Below are positions 42,853-51,041 of a DNA stretch of 64,000 bases, piece after piece. The stretch comes from Edwardsiella tarda ATCC 15947 = NBRC 105688 (GTDB lineage Bacteria; Pseudomonadota; Gammaproteobacteria; Enterobacterales; Enterobacteriaceae). The position numbers and the translations under genes are program-made. The stretch covers positions 81,765 to 145,764 of the forward strand of contig NZ_CP084508.1 of NCBI RefSeq assembly GCF_003113495.2. Direction: 5' to 3'. Positions within the stretch are counted from its first letter, which is position 1. Each line of letters starts with the position of its first letter. The notes below the pieces were generated by a model. It searched no databases. It worked only from the letters and a program-made list of their open reading frames with translations, and had not been told where the DNA came from.

Positions 42853-43031
42853 GATTCATGAGCGATTCAATCCTAAAGTCGATTCTAGATTCACCATGCC
42901 AAAATTGCAATTCACTTGACGATTCACTATACGAATTGAATCTAGATTCGATTCGTCAGCAAACCCTTGCTACACCTGATTTGATTCATTTATGAATCGC
43001 TATAGATTCACCAACGAATCGCCAATGATTC
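42853..43031. repeat. TraM-binding array: 13 GANTC motifs beside oriT
   Basis: GATTC or GAATC occurs at 42853, 42864, 42881, 42888, 42921, 42938, 42945, 42950, 42983, 42994, 43005, 43016 and 43027. Several are spaced 11 bp apart (about one helical turn), notably the run 42983-43027. GANTC is the known TraM recognition element, so this is the sbm region controlling traM and relaxosome assembly. Confidence 0.75.
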
Positions 43032-43104
43032 ATTAATGAATTGCTTTTTATTACATTTTATAAATTACACACTTTTTTCTACAGATAACACCCTGTATTT
43101 ACAG

Positions 43105-43150
43105 GAAAATCAGCAAAACTTTAGTTTTGCGTAGTGTGTGGTAAAAATGG
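43105..43150 (+). other. oriT: oriT nic region
   Basis: The inverted repeat GCAAAAC-TTTA-GTTTTGC (43113-43130) is followed by GTAGTGTGTGGTAAAAATGG. By comparison with F (GCGTGGGGTGT/GGTGC) the nick should fall between 43139 and 43140 on the + strand. This makes the + strand the T-strand and the region to the right the leading region. The AT-rich stretch on the left (43,040-43,075) could hold IHF sites. Confidence 0.8.
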
Positions 43151-43233
43151 TAGCAAGGAGCACATATTTAGTTGAGTAGAACATTGGCAGGGTTTACTCT
43201 ATTCAACGTGTCAGCTCATTTGAGAAAATCAAC

Positions 43234-43707
43234 ATGAAGAAAACCGTCTTATTGGTATTCCTAGCACTCATATCCCCCCCCTCTTTAGCCAATGACTGCT
43301 TTGATCTCGCTGGACGTGACTACCGCATAGATCCTGACTTGTTACGCGCTATCGCCTGGAAAGAATCGAGGTTCAACCCCAGGGCGATTGGTCGTAGCCC
43401 TGATAAAAGTATTGATATTGGGCTTATGCAAATTAACTCTCAACATGCTGATACATTCCGGCCTTTAGGCATCAGCATGCAGCAACTGCATAATGACCCC
43501 TGCCTCAACATCTACACCGGCGCGTATGTCCTCGCTAAAGCCTTTAAAAAGTGGGGGGTGAACTGGAATGCTGTAGGTGCCTATAACGCTGGATTTAAAC
43601 AAACGCGTAAACAGGCCGAAAAACGATACCACTATGCTAAAGATATACATACTTATTACCTGGCCATTAAAAACAGCAAAAACCTCTTGGCCAAAAGCGA
43701 CAGATGA
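43234..43707 (+). CDS. Gene X lytic transglycosylase (orf169/PilT-like peptidoglycanase)
   Basis: The 157-residue product has a signal peptide (TVLLVFLALISPPSLA), the catalytic glutamate in RAIAWKESRFNP (E44), and the SLT motifs IGLMQIN and GAYVLAKAFKKWG, AVGAYNAG. It locally opens peptidoglycan for the transfer apparatus. It is the first gene on the leading side of oriT, read away from it, exactly as in F. A similar gene is also called geneX or orf169. Confidence 0.93.
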   Translation: MKKTVLLVFLALISPPSLANDCFDLAGRDYRIDPDLLRAIAWKESRFNPRAIGRSPDKSIDIGLMQINSQHADTFRPLGISMQQLHNDPCLNIYTGAYVLAKAFKKWGVNWNAVGAYNAGFKQTRKQAEKRYHYAKDIHTYYLAIKNSKNLLAKSDR

Positions 43708-43868
43708 TAAAATGCAGCAACATCTGCTGGTCGAAGTTGAATTGACTCACTCACCAGAAACACGGCATCGCCCTTCTTAGCTCATTATCTTCTTCAGACT
43801 AGCTCACTGTCAGTCTGCAGATCATTTTATGATCGTGCACGATAAGTTTAGACAAAGAGAAACGCGTG

Positions 43869-44103
43869 AACTTATCCACATATCCATAGGTAACAACGCC
43901 AGTGCTGTTTTTCCCCCGACCAGGGGAAAAACAAACGAGAGGCGGATTGATTCGGTAACGAATCAATGGCACCTGTGGAGATGTGGATAAGTTTGGAGTC
44001 ATTAGGGCGCCCCCTTTGGGGGCAGATGGGCGGATGCAAATTTATTTTGCATCCGGGTGGGCGGGGGAAATAAGCATTCACGCCTCGATGGTGTGAATGC
44101 TTA
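43869..44103. repeat. Hairpin array bracketed by inverted DnaA boxes in the leading region
   Basis: AACTTATCCACAT (43869-43881) and ATGTGGATAAGTT (43981-43993) are exact inverted copies, each containing a consensus DnaA box. Between and after them are five perfect hairpins: GTTTTTCCCC/GGGGAAAAAC (43907-43932), ATTGATTCG/CGAATCAAT (43946-43967), GCCCCC/GGGGGC (44009-44023), CGGATGCAAA/TTTGCATCCG (44031-44055) and ATAAGCATTCAC/GTGAATGCTTAT (44070-44104). There is no ORF of note. It could be a priming or initiation site on the entering strand, or a second origin; the function is not known from sequence. Confidence 0.6.
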
Positions 44104-44174
44104 TCAGGTCGCAAAAATCCGTTGCATCAAAATAAAAATAACATTAATCTAAATATTGAAACAGTAGTAACCTC

Positions 44175-44205
44175 GCCCCGGATTTGATGGGCGTCAATCC
44201 GGGGC
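44175..44205 (-). terminator. Hairpin after ardC
   Basis: GCCCCGGATT and AATCCGGGGC form a perfect 10-bp stem with an 11-nt loop, 7 bp beyond the ardC stop. It lacks a clear T-run in the leftward direction, so termination strength is uncertain. Confidence 0.5.
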
Positions 44206-44211
44206 AATATT

Positions 44212-45117
44212 TTATTGCGTTATATCTCTAAGATACTGATGTGCTTTTGATGCTGCACTTGCCGCTTTAAAGATAAAGCGCTTGTCGTTTTTTAACGCGG
44301 CCAACCAGGCGGCAATATAACTCTCATGTTGCACCTCTCCCGACACACCAAGATCAGCCATCAAGAACGCAGCACCTAACTCAGCGATCAACTCCTCATA
44401 AGCATAATCTTTCGACCCGAAGCCCCCTGTCATCTCTCGATTTAAGCGTGCTTTCCCTCCCGTCCAATGAATCAACTCATGTAACCCCGTCGCATAAAAG
44501 TTAGCTGCATCATTAAAACGATGCCGACTGGGTAAAACAATTTCGTCAGTTGATGGGCAAAAATAAGCAGCCGCACCATATTCACGAATACTCGCCCTCG
44601 TTGCTTTAAAAAAAAGCTCAACGTCATCGAACGGTTCAAAATTTTCTTTAGGTGTTTCCTGGGGCGCGATGGTTAAACCATCAACCTGTTCAATATTAAA
44701 GACAGTGAACGATTTCAACACGGGAAAGTTTTCAAGATCACCGTCTTGATTTTCCCTCTCCACCATGGAGTAGAAAAAGGCTGTTGTACCATGCTCACCT
44801 TTACGAACCTGTCCTCCCATTGCTTGCGCCTGCTTGTAGGTTAACCAACGCGTATCTGTATAACCGTTTTTTAATGCACTCCCCCACAGCAGCATAATAT
44901 TCATGCCACGGTATTGGCTGCCTGTCGTAAAATTAATAGGCAATCCTGAGACACCGCGCCTATCCCATGGACACACCCACGGCTTCACCCCCTTTTCAAG
45001 GGCGGCGATAATATTATCGGTGACACGTTGATAGAGGTCTTTTTTCTCACTGTTTCTTTTTTCCTGACATCTTTCAGTAGATTCAGAAGCGGCGGTGTTG
45101 ACGTTTTGTGTGTTCAT
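44212..45117 (-). CDS. ardC: ArdC-like antirestriction protein (ssDNA-binding + zinc metallopeptidase-like domain)
   Basis: The 301-residue protein has an N-terminal ssDNA-binding domain (DLYQRVTDNIIAALEKGVKP, SQYRGMNIMLL) shared with ArdC and TraC primases, and a C-terminal metallopeptidase-like domain with HELIHW near residue 218 and AYEELIAELGAAFL. ArdC protects incoming DNA from restriction. It is the first leftward gene of the leading region and is preceded by a structured region (45,118-45,580). Confidence 0.88.
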   Translation of the reverse strand: MNTQNVNTAASESTERCQEKRNSEKKDLYQRVTDNIIAALEKGVKPWVCPWDRRGVSGLPINFTTGSQYRGMNIMLLWGSALKNGYTDTRWLTYKQAQAMGGQVRKGEHGTTAFFYSMVERENQDGDLENFPVLKSFTVFNIEQVDGLTIAPQETPKENFEPFDDVELFFKATRASIREYGAAAYFCPSTDEIVLPSRHRFNDAANFYATGLHELIHWTGGKARLNREMTGGFGSKDYAYEELIAELGAAFLMADLGVSGEVQHESYIAAWLAALKNDKRFIFKAASAASKAHQYLRDITQ

Positions 45118-45585
45118 GCTGGGCTACTCCTTTGGATTATTTCAGTCATCTCTCAGTGAGTTCATCGCGGCAATGGGCGAAGGAGCGACGGCAGGCAGGG
45201 CATTGCAAGGGCGCCGTAGGCGTGCATTTCACCCTTGCAATGAACTGAATGACGGTGCTACGCCACGCCCACGCGAGAACACACTGAGTGATGACGTCAA
45301 CCCGACATGCACAGCATGAACACACTCGCCACGTCGAAACGACGTGGCGACCTTAGACGGTCGGCAGTTTTTCGCCGCGCGCCGTTTACGGCGCTGCAAG
45401 CGTGGGGTTTTCCAGCATCGGTTGGCACCCGCAGGGGCGGAGACACGCAAGCGTGGCTCCGTAAGACTTAGTCGGGCGGGTACAGCCCGGCTTAGTCGTT
45501 GCCAGGCGACAGCACGACCGCGTGCGGGCGAGCTGCCCTTGTGGTGCCCCAGGGGGGTAATGTTTTGCTGTTAAGCGGTAACAGG
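45118..45585. promoter_or_regulatory. Structured GC-rich leader upstream of ardC (single-strand promoter candidate)
   Basis: No credible gene is present. Perfect inverted repeats CATTGCAAGGG/CCCTTGCAATG (45201-45242) and CGCCACGTCG-AAA-CGACGTGGCG (45327-45349) lie here, with further short stems. The end of the ardC frame and this leader share a GTTGACGTTTTG word with the two long leaders at 49.7 and 52.9 kb. It may serve as a folded promoter on the transferred strand. Confidence 0.45.
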
Positions 45586-45591
45586 CACAGA

Positions 45592-45654
45592 GGCAGATAG
45601 AGCAGATAGAGCAGATAGAGCAGATAGAGCAGATAGAGCAGATAGAGCAGATAG
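45592..45654. repeat. Seven tandem 9-bp repeats (AGCAGATAG)
   Basis: GGCAGATAG at 45592-45600 is followed by six perfect AGCAGATAG units to 45654, then a broken AATAG. It lies in a non-coding gap between the psiA stop (45786) and the ardC leader. It could be an iteron-like protein-binding array or a simple slippage minisatellite; nothing adjacent identifies a binder. Confidence 0.9.
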
Positions 45655-45785
45655 AATAGCCATCAACACAAGATGGGACAAACGATACAGCCCCGACAGC
45701 AGCTAAATATCATCTGACAAGTCACGCGGATAGGAAAAAGCGGCGCGTCAGCGCCGCCTTGCCCTACGCACCAACGGTGCCGCGT

Positions 45786-46514
45786 TTATTTTGGGGCGTG
45801 CCTTTCCTCACCGTATATCAGTTTGTTCGGCACTATCCAGCGATCGATACCCTGGACAGTACGTGGTGCCGTTTTTGCCGTCTGAGCCATATCCTCCACC
45901 ACGCGCCACAGCGGCTCACCCGGCCAATTACGCCACGCTGACAATGAGGGGAAGCGGCGAGACCAACGCATCAACATACTCTCCAGCTCATACTCAGGCA
46001 CCCCACTGTCAGACCAGCGCGACAACCAGCTACTGACCGTCGCAGGCGTATGAAATGCCAGTGCTATCTCCGCCTGTGCGCCTAACGCCTGCAACGCCCG
46101 CTCATGCAATCTGGCTGCCTTACGACGCTGGCGGGTATATTTTTCGTCCTGCAGGTCATCCTGCCGGCGCTGGCGCTCCTGATGACTAAACGTTACTTCA
46201 GGGAACAGTGCCTGACCGGCATCCACCGGCAATGGTAACCAGCAACACGCGCCCCGGCTCTCAATCAACGTATCGATAGCCTGTAACCAGCGATCTTTCT
46301 GACCGCGTAACTCGCGCTCCGTCAGCACCGGCGCAAAGTACCGCAGTTCGCGCAGCGTGATACGGCGGACACCTCGGAGATGACGGAAAAACGCCTGTGC
46401 ATAGGGATATTTCCCCCGCCCCCGATATGCGCGGGACTCAACATCGGCAATGGCCTGCATGGCTGCCCGACGATCAGCCTGTAGCGGGACAAGCGCCTGA
46501 CTCGTCGCCATCAT
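45786..46514 (-). CDS. psiA: PsiA, plasmid SOS-inhibition partner protein
   Basis: The 242-residue protein has the PsiA pattern SQALVPL, YPYAQAFFRHLRGVRRITL, WLQAIDTLIESRG, LPLPVDAGQALFPEV, AEIALAFHTPATVSSW and RWSRRFPSLSAW. It overlaps psiB by 4 bp. PsiA works alongside PsiB during establishment; its own activity is not well understood. Confidence 0.93.
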   Translation of the reverse strand: MMATSQALVPLQADRRAAMQAIADVESRAYRGRGKYPYAQAFFRHLRGVRRITLRELRYFAPVLTERELRGQKDRWLQAIDTLIESRGACCWLPLPVDAGQALFPEVTFSHQERQRRQDDLQDEKYTRQRRKAARLHERALQALGAQAEIALAFHTPATVSSWLSRWSDSGVPEYELESMLMRWSRRFPSLSAWRNWPGEPLWRVVEDMAQTAKTAPRTVQGIDRWIVPNKLIYGEERHAPK

Positions 46515-46942
46515 AGCTCGCCCTCCATCGCCAACAAATCAATGATCGCATTGTGGGAATACCCCTCGGCATCGAGACGCACAATGAGGCCGAGTGTATG
46601 ATTGATAACCTCCGGGCTATAGGCCAGCAATGTGCGAACCACGGCAAAAGGGCGGCCACTGGCAGGGATAAACACCATCATCCAGACAGGGCTAACTTCC
46701 CCAGGGCTGCATACCGCGACATGAAACGCGCCATGAGTCGGGGTGAAACGGACTTGTACCGGGAAGAACCCGCCGAACTCACTGCGATACTCACCGCTCA
46801 TGCTCCACTGTGCTGGCGCGTTCAGGTCACGCATCACCGCATGAGTCAGCGCCCGTCGAAAATCCTCGCCGCTGGCGCGGTAATCTTCCCACTCTGACGG
46901 GATCATGGTTTTCAGGACATCGAGAGTAATAATATTACGCAT
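46511..46942 (-). CDS. psiB: PsiB, inhibitor of RecA/SOS induction
   Basis: The 143-residue protein matches PsiB along its length (TLDVLKTMIPSEWEDYRASG, RRALTHAVMRDLN, MVFIPASGRPFAVVRTLLAY). PsiB binds RecA and prevents SOS induction by the incoming single strand. It lies 45 bp after the ParB-like gene in the ssb-parB-psiB-psiA order of F-like leading regions. Confidence 0.95.
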   Translation of the reverse strand: MRNIITLDVLKTMIPSEWEDYRASGEDFRRALTHAVMRDLNAPAQWSMSGEYRSEFGGFFPVQVRFTPTHGAFHVAVCSPGEVSPVWMMVFIPASGRPFAVVRTLLAYSPEVINHTLGLIVRLDAEGYSHNAIIDLLAMEGEL

Positions 46943-46986
46943 AGGTGCTCCTTATTGCCGCCCCGCTACCGGGGCGGCGCAGCAGA

Positions 46987-48951
46987 TCAGGCGGCATCAG
47001 CCGGGTGGATATCAACGTCAACGGCGGTGTCAGCCTTTTCCGGCGAGTGCATCCAACCGGGAACCCAGCGAGTCCCTGACAGCGCCTGTTCGGCGTGCTC
47101 AGCCGCATCGGACTTTTTCATTTTTTCCGCATCACGGGCAGCCCCTGACAGTCCCGCCTCGTTTAACAGGGCGATGATCGAGGGCTTGGGCATATGCATG
47201 AAAAAGTTATCCTTTGTCGGTTGCCACCAGTCGCGTAGATGAAAACCGATCGCCGACTCCAGCGGATCAAGGAGGCTGCGCGTGGTATGGCCATACTCAC
47301 GAGTCTGTACACCATCCACACTACAGGCCGTACAAAAACTCAGTAAGGCGAGTACGTCCTCGCCCGATAGCGAGAAGAACGACGTAACATCACGCTCCCA
47401 CCGTGGGGGTAAACGGCTGGCAAGACGTTCTTTCTCCTGCATCAGCGCCACAAATGCGGTACCGTCCTTTCCGCTGGGGGCGTCCTCCGTCAAACGGCTA
47501 TGGTGACAACTCAAGGAAACCTGAATTGCAGCGTTCCCCACGGTAAAGGCAAAAACACGACGGCACAGTGTCCACGCCAATACCGCAACCGCGCGCTCAG
47601 GCTGCTTCATCAATGCTGCTTGAACAGCCAGCGTTCTCTCCGATGACATTTTGGTAAGTAACGGAAGGCTAACCCCCTCGGCGACATCTGGAGCAGGGGG
47701 AAGAGAGACGAGATCACGGTCAGCATCAACGTCATTATCTCCCTCTTCTTTTAACTGCACTCCCCTCTGCACACAGAGTTGGCCATCAATCAGACTGACA
47801 ACGACACCAGAGGCCGCTTTTTGCTCCGGCGTCCACGCCCGGATTGCGGCGGCACTTTCGATATCCTCGATCAGCACCTGAATGGCCGCCTCGTCCTCAT
47901 ACGTTTCGGTGGCCACCTGTTTGGCATAGAGTTCATCCAGTTGCTGCTGTTCATCGGCGCTATACTGCCCCTCTGGCACGGGTAGCAACAGATACCGCTC
48001 ACGATCCTCGCCATAGTTTTTCAGCGGCATCTCGCGCGCCAGCGACCATGCCCACCCTTCATCCTGTTGAATAGCCTGTGCGGTTGCCGCCAGCTTTTCA
48101 TCGACCAAACGGTCGAGTAATCCCCGATCAGCCGTGCCGCTCCCCTCGATGGCGCTAAACAGATCTTCGCGCACCACCCCGCCCGCCGCTTCATATGCAT
48201 CTCGCCCGATAAGCACAAAACGGGGATCGCCAATGGAGATTTCGGTATCGATGATAGCCCGCTTTAACAAGTGTGCCGGGGCACGGCTGTATTCAGCTTT
48301 CACCTGCTGGTAAATCGCCACCTGACGCGCGGGATCACTCTCTAGACTCAGCGCCTGACACTGCTCCACGTCGATCGTGTTTTCGGCTAAGAGGGCGATA
48401 AGCTCCGGGGCAAGGTTGGCCAGTTTCAGCATGCGCTTGACGTGTAGCGAGCTATACCCCAGCTGGCCACCAATCTGCTCCGGGGTCTTCCCCTGCTCCG
48501 ATAGGGTACGAAACCCGATGATCTGTTCAGCAGGGTGCATCGCCACCCGCTGGCTGTTCTCGGCGACCGAGGCCACTGCCGCCAGTTCATCCGAGACCCG
48601 CTTAACCGCGACCCGGTAATCGGCATCGATACGCTGTTCAGCACACAACAGTTGCAGGGCGGTCAGGCGACGGCCTCCGGCAGCCACGCCCAACAGACCA
48701 TCGGGCAACGCGTGAACCACCAGATTTTGCAACAGCCCGATGGCGGCGATGGTGTCGGCCAGCTCACGTACACTCTCCACCGGATACGGGATGGTACGGA
48801 CGTTCAGCGGGGATTTGACCAGTGCCGACAGCGGCACCATTTCAATCTGCGCTGCCTCAAGGGCGGCTTTCAGGGCGGCAGCGTCGGCAGACTTGACGCT
48901 TTTTTTGCTGGCTCTGGCAGGGGATTTTGCTTTAGACTCGGTTACTGACAT
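46987..48951 (-). CDS. Large ParB/RepB/Spo0J-domain protein of the leading region
   Basis: From the ATG at 48951 (GAGGAG 8 bp upstream) the 654-residue product has a ParB N-terminal domain (MVPLSALVKSPLNVRTIPYP, ETIAAIGLLQNLVVH-like block, AAGGRRLTALQLL) and an HTH (EQIGGQLGYSSLHVKRMLKL), then a long C-terminal part with no recognised fold. Homologues are leading-region ParB-like proteins of F-type plasmids, sometimes with nuclease activity, and are not the plasmid's partition ParB. It lies between ssb and psiB. Confidence 0.88.
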   Translation of the reverse strand: MSVTESKAKSPARASKKSVKSADAAALKAALEAAQIEMVPLSALVKSPLNVRTIPYPVESVRELADTIAAIGLLQNLVVHALPDGLLGVAAGGRRLTALQLLCAEQRIDADYRVAVKRVSDELAAVASVAENSQRVAMHPAEQIIGFRTLSEQGKTPEQIGGQLGYSSLHVKRMLKLANLAPELIALLAENTIDVEQCQALSLESDPARQVAIYQQVKAEYSRAPAHLLKRAIIDTEISIGDPRFVLIGRDAYEAAGGVVREDLFSAIEGSGTADRGLLDRLVDEKLAATAQAIQQDEGWAWSLAREMPLKNYGEDRERYLLLPVPEGQYSADEQQQLDELYAKQVATETYEDEAAIQVLIEDIESAAAIRAWTPEQKAASGVVVSLIDGQLCVQRGVQLKEEGDNDVDADRDLVSLPPAPDVAEGVSLPLLTKMSSERTLAVQAALMKQPERAVAVLAWTLCRRVFAFTVGNAAIQVSLSCHHSRLTEDAPSGKDGTAFVALMQEKERLASRLPPRWERDVTSFFSLSGEDVLALLSFCTACSVDGVQTREYGHTTRSLLDPLESAIGFHLRDWWQPTKDNFFMHMPKPSIIALLNEAGLSGAARDAEKMKKSDAAEHAEQALSGTRWVPGWMHSPEKADTAVDVDIHPADAA

Positions 48952-49057
48952 GATTAAACTCCTCAGTTTTATGATTGTCCGCCGGACAGCCCACCTGTCC
49001 GGCACCTCTGCTAACTTACCCAGCCCCACAACTCGCGGGGTGTATTCATCAGGTCAT

Positions 49058-49603
49058 TCAGAACGGAATGTCATCTATCGGCGGATAATCCTGCTGTGAC
49101 GGCTGCGGCGCTTGCTGAGAGGGCGCAGCGCTCTGACGGCCTTTTTTACCCCCCTTTGCTTTCGTGGACTTTGTCGGGGCATCAACGGGTTGTGCCGGGG
49201 TTTGCTGTTGTGTGGACTGCTGCGAAGCCGTGCTTTGTGACTGGCCACCGTCACGACGACCGCCCAGCATCTGCATGGTTCCGCTCTGACTCACCACGAT
49301 CTCGGTAACATAGCGAGTCACGTTGCTATCATCCTGCCAGCTACGAGTACGCAACTGGCCCTCGATATAGATCTGCGCCCCTTTTTGTAAATATTCCCCA
49401 GCAATCTCCGCGAGATTGCCGAACACCACCACACGGTGCCATTCTGTTTTTTCACGCGTCTCTCCGGTCTGCTTGTCGCGCCACGTATCCGAAGTGGCCA
49501 GCGAGAGATTGGCGACTGCGCCCCCATTGGGCATATAGCGGATTTCGGGATCTTGTCCCAGATAGCCGACGAGGATGACTTTGTTGATGCCACGTACTGT
49601 CAT
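49058..49603 (-). CDS. ssb: Plasmid single-stranded DNA-binding protein
   Basis: From [20 protein letters not shown] the 181-residue product has a complete OB-fold ([38 protein letters not shown]) and a Gln/Pro-rich linker. It ends in the acidic tip [10 protein letters not shown] that recruits host replication proteins. It is made early in the recipient. The in-frame ATG at 49645 is rejected because the family starts at 49603. Confidence 0.96.
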   Translation of the reverse strand: MTVRGINKVILVGYLGQDPEIRYMPNGGAVANLSLATSDTWRDKQTGETREKTEWHRVVVFGNLAEIAGEYLQKGAQIYIEGQLRTRSWQDDSNVTRYVTEIVVSQSGTMQMLGGRRDGGQSQSTASQQSTQQQTPAQPVDAPTKSTKAKGGKKGRQSAAPSQQAPQPSQQDYPPIDDIPF

Positions 49604-49632
49604 GATGAATCCCCTTCTGTTTGTTTTGCCTT

Positions 49633-50400
49633 TAAAAACCATCACCCGTTGAGTTACGAGAGCCGCGGTTTTGACGTTTTGCGGGAGCCTGCTGTTTTGT
49701 TCCCGGTGGTATGACCTTCACCCGTTTGAGAACCTTCGCCGCAAGGGCGTAAACGAGCACGGCCCGGCGCCGCTGTCCGGGGTGAGCGGTCAATTTTTTA
49801 CGGTCTAATGGAGCAACGCGGAATGGCCGGAGAAAATTTATCGCGAAAGGCGCTGCCGTCCCTGGACTGCAAGGCGGGTTGTGCTTGTCTCAGCCCAGGC
49901 GAAAGGGACTTAAACGGTGAAATGGCACCCGGAATGATAATGAGCAGGAGCCCGCCGCAACGACGGAGCGCGGCACGCGAAACGGCGTTGCCCCGAAGAA
50001 GCCCGGCAGGTTCACCGCCGGGCTGGTGAAAGCGGCGCGACCGAACAGGTCGCAGCAAGCGAGGTGTTGACGTTGCGACATGGGATGGAAACCCGCTGCC
50101 CCGCAGGGGCCGGGCAGAGACAGCGTAGCTGGCTCTGTGCGCAGCATGACAGCCCGGTTCCCGCAGGGAAGTCGCCCGGTGTTAATGGCGTTACAAAAGG
50201 AATTCGACTGAGAAGAATAAGCGCCGTAACCATAGTGGCCATAACCCGACGCAAAGAAACCGACGTAGCCAGCTCACCACCGATACAACGACACATTGCC
50301 AGCCCAGGAAACGGACGCGAACGGAGGGGAGCGGCGCGTAGCGCAGCACCCTCCGGCGCCGCAGGCGCGCGGCTTTTTGTGGCGCGGCCAGACAGAAACA
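49633..50400. repeat. Long leading-region repeat, copy 1 (foldable, Frpo-like ssDNA promoter candidate)
   Basis: It directly precedes ssb and is nearly the same as 52868-53547. Shared features: CATCACCCGTTGAGTTACG, TTGACGTTT(T/C)GCGGG, TTCGCCGCAAGGGCGTAAAC, the stem GCCCGGC/GCCGGGC and a 3' block CCCTCCGGCGCCGCAGGCGC. It is rich in perfect short stems on the T-strand. F Frpo elements are single-strand promoters in the same position and orientation. Small frames inside it look like GC-rich noise. Confidence 0.65.
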
Positions 50401-50429
50401 CCTGTGCTCCTGCCTGGCCCCTATGCCTA

Positions 50430-50993
50430 TCAAAGCCTTATTTTGATCAGGGAGGTTGAAACAGCAGTATAGGTAAACGTACCGCGCGGCAATGGCTCCC
50501 AGACATCACATAACGGTTGCAGGGTGCTCTGTTGTCGAGGCCCATTAAGGCAGATTGCGACGAGTACGCCGCCGGGGGCGAGCAACGTTACCGCGTGCTG
50601 TATGTGGCGGATATCCTGGGCATGATGAAACGGTGGATTCATCAGGATCTTGTTGTAGCGTGTTTCCGGTTGGTACGTCAGAAAATCACCGCACCAAACG
50701 TTAACGCCCGGAAAGCTCGCCCGTAGATGTGCGGCTAACGCCGCGTTAAGCTCCACGGCATCACACCGCGCCAGCGGAGCAGCCTCCCGGACAGCCCGCA
50801 AGATAGCGCCCGTTCCCGCGCTTGGCTCAAGAATGCTATCAGCCGCTGTAATCTCTGCCAGCTCGACAAGTTGATTACAGACCGGATCGGGCGTGACGAA
50901 AAGCTGTGAACTGGCCCCAATTTCGGTAACAGGGGATCGCCCGTCCAACCTGGCCCGCATTGCTTGAATACGGTGCCTCAATTCGCTATGCAT
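50430..50993 (-). CDS. Class I SAM-dependent DNA methyltransferase (N6-adenine type, solitary)
   Basis: The 187-residue protein has motif I ILEPSAGTGAILRAV, an acidic loop CDAVELNAAL and motif IV ILMNPPF typical of N6-adenine methyltransferases, but no clear target-recognition domain. As a leading-region gene it could modify incoming DNA to escape restriction. The SD region upstream (AAGGACGATGTCACC) is plausible. It is the second gene after the DUF3560 gene. Confidence 0.8.
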   Translation of the reverse strand: MHSELRHRIQAMRARLDGRSPVTEIGASSQLFVTPDPVCNQLVELAEITAADSILEPSAGTGAILRAVREAAPLARCDAVELNAALAAHLRASFPGVNVWCGDFLTYQPETRYNKILMNPPFHHAQDIRHIQHAVTLLAPGGVLVAICLNGPRQQSTLQPLCDVWEPLPRGTFTYTAVSTSLIKIRL

Positions 50994-51041
50994 GGTGACA
51001 TCGTCCTTATCTCCCCGGCGATAAGCCGGGGAGCCTGATGG

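Noticed and set aside
45592..45654. CRISPR-like array
   Set aside because: The units are 9 bp, directly adjacent and without spacers, so this is a tandem repeat.
49798..50401. Several 70-130-residue frames in both strands of the long leader repeats
   Set aside because: Stops are rare because the DNA is GC-rich. The frames are not conserved between the two copies at their ends, and stem-loop structure explains the sequence better.
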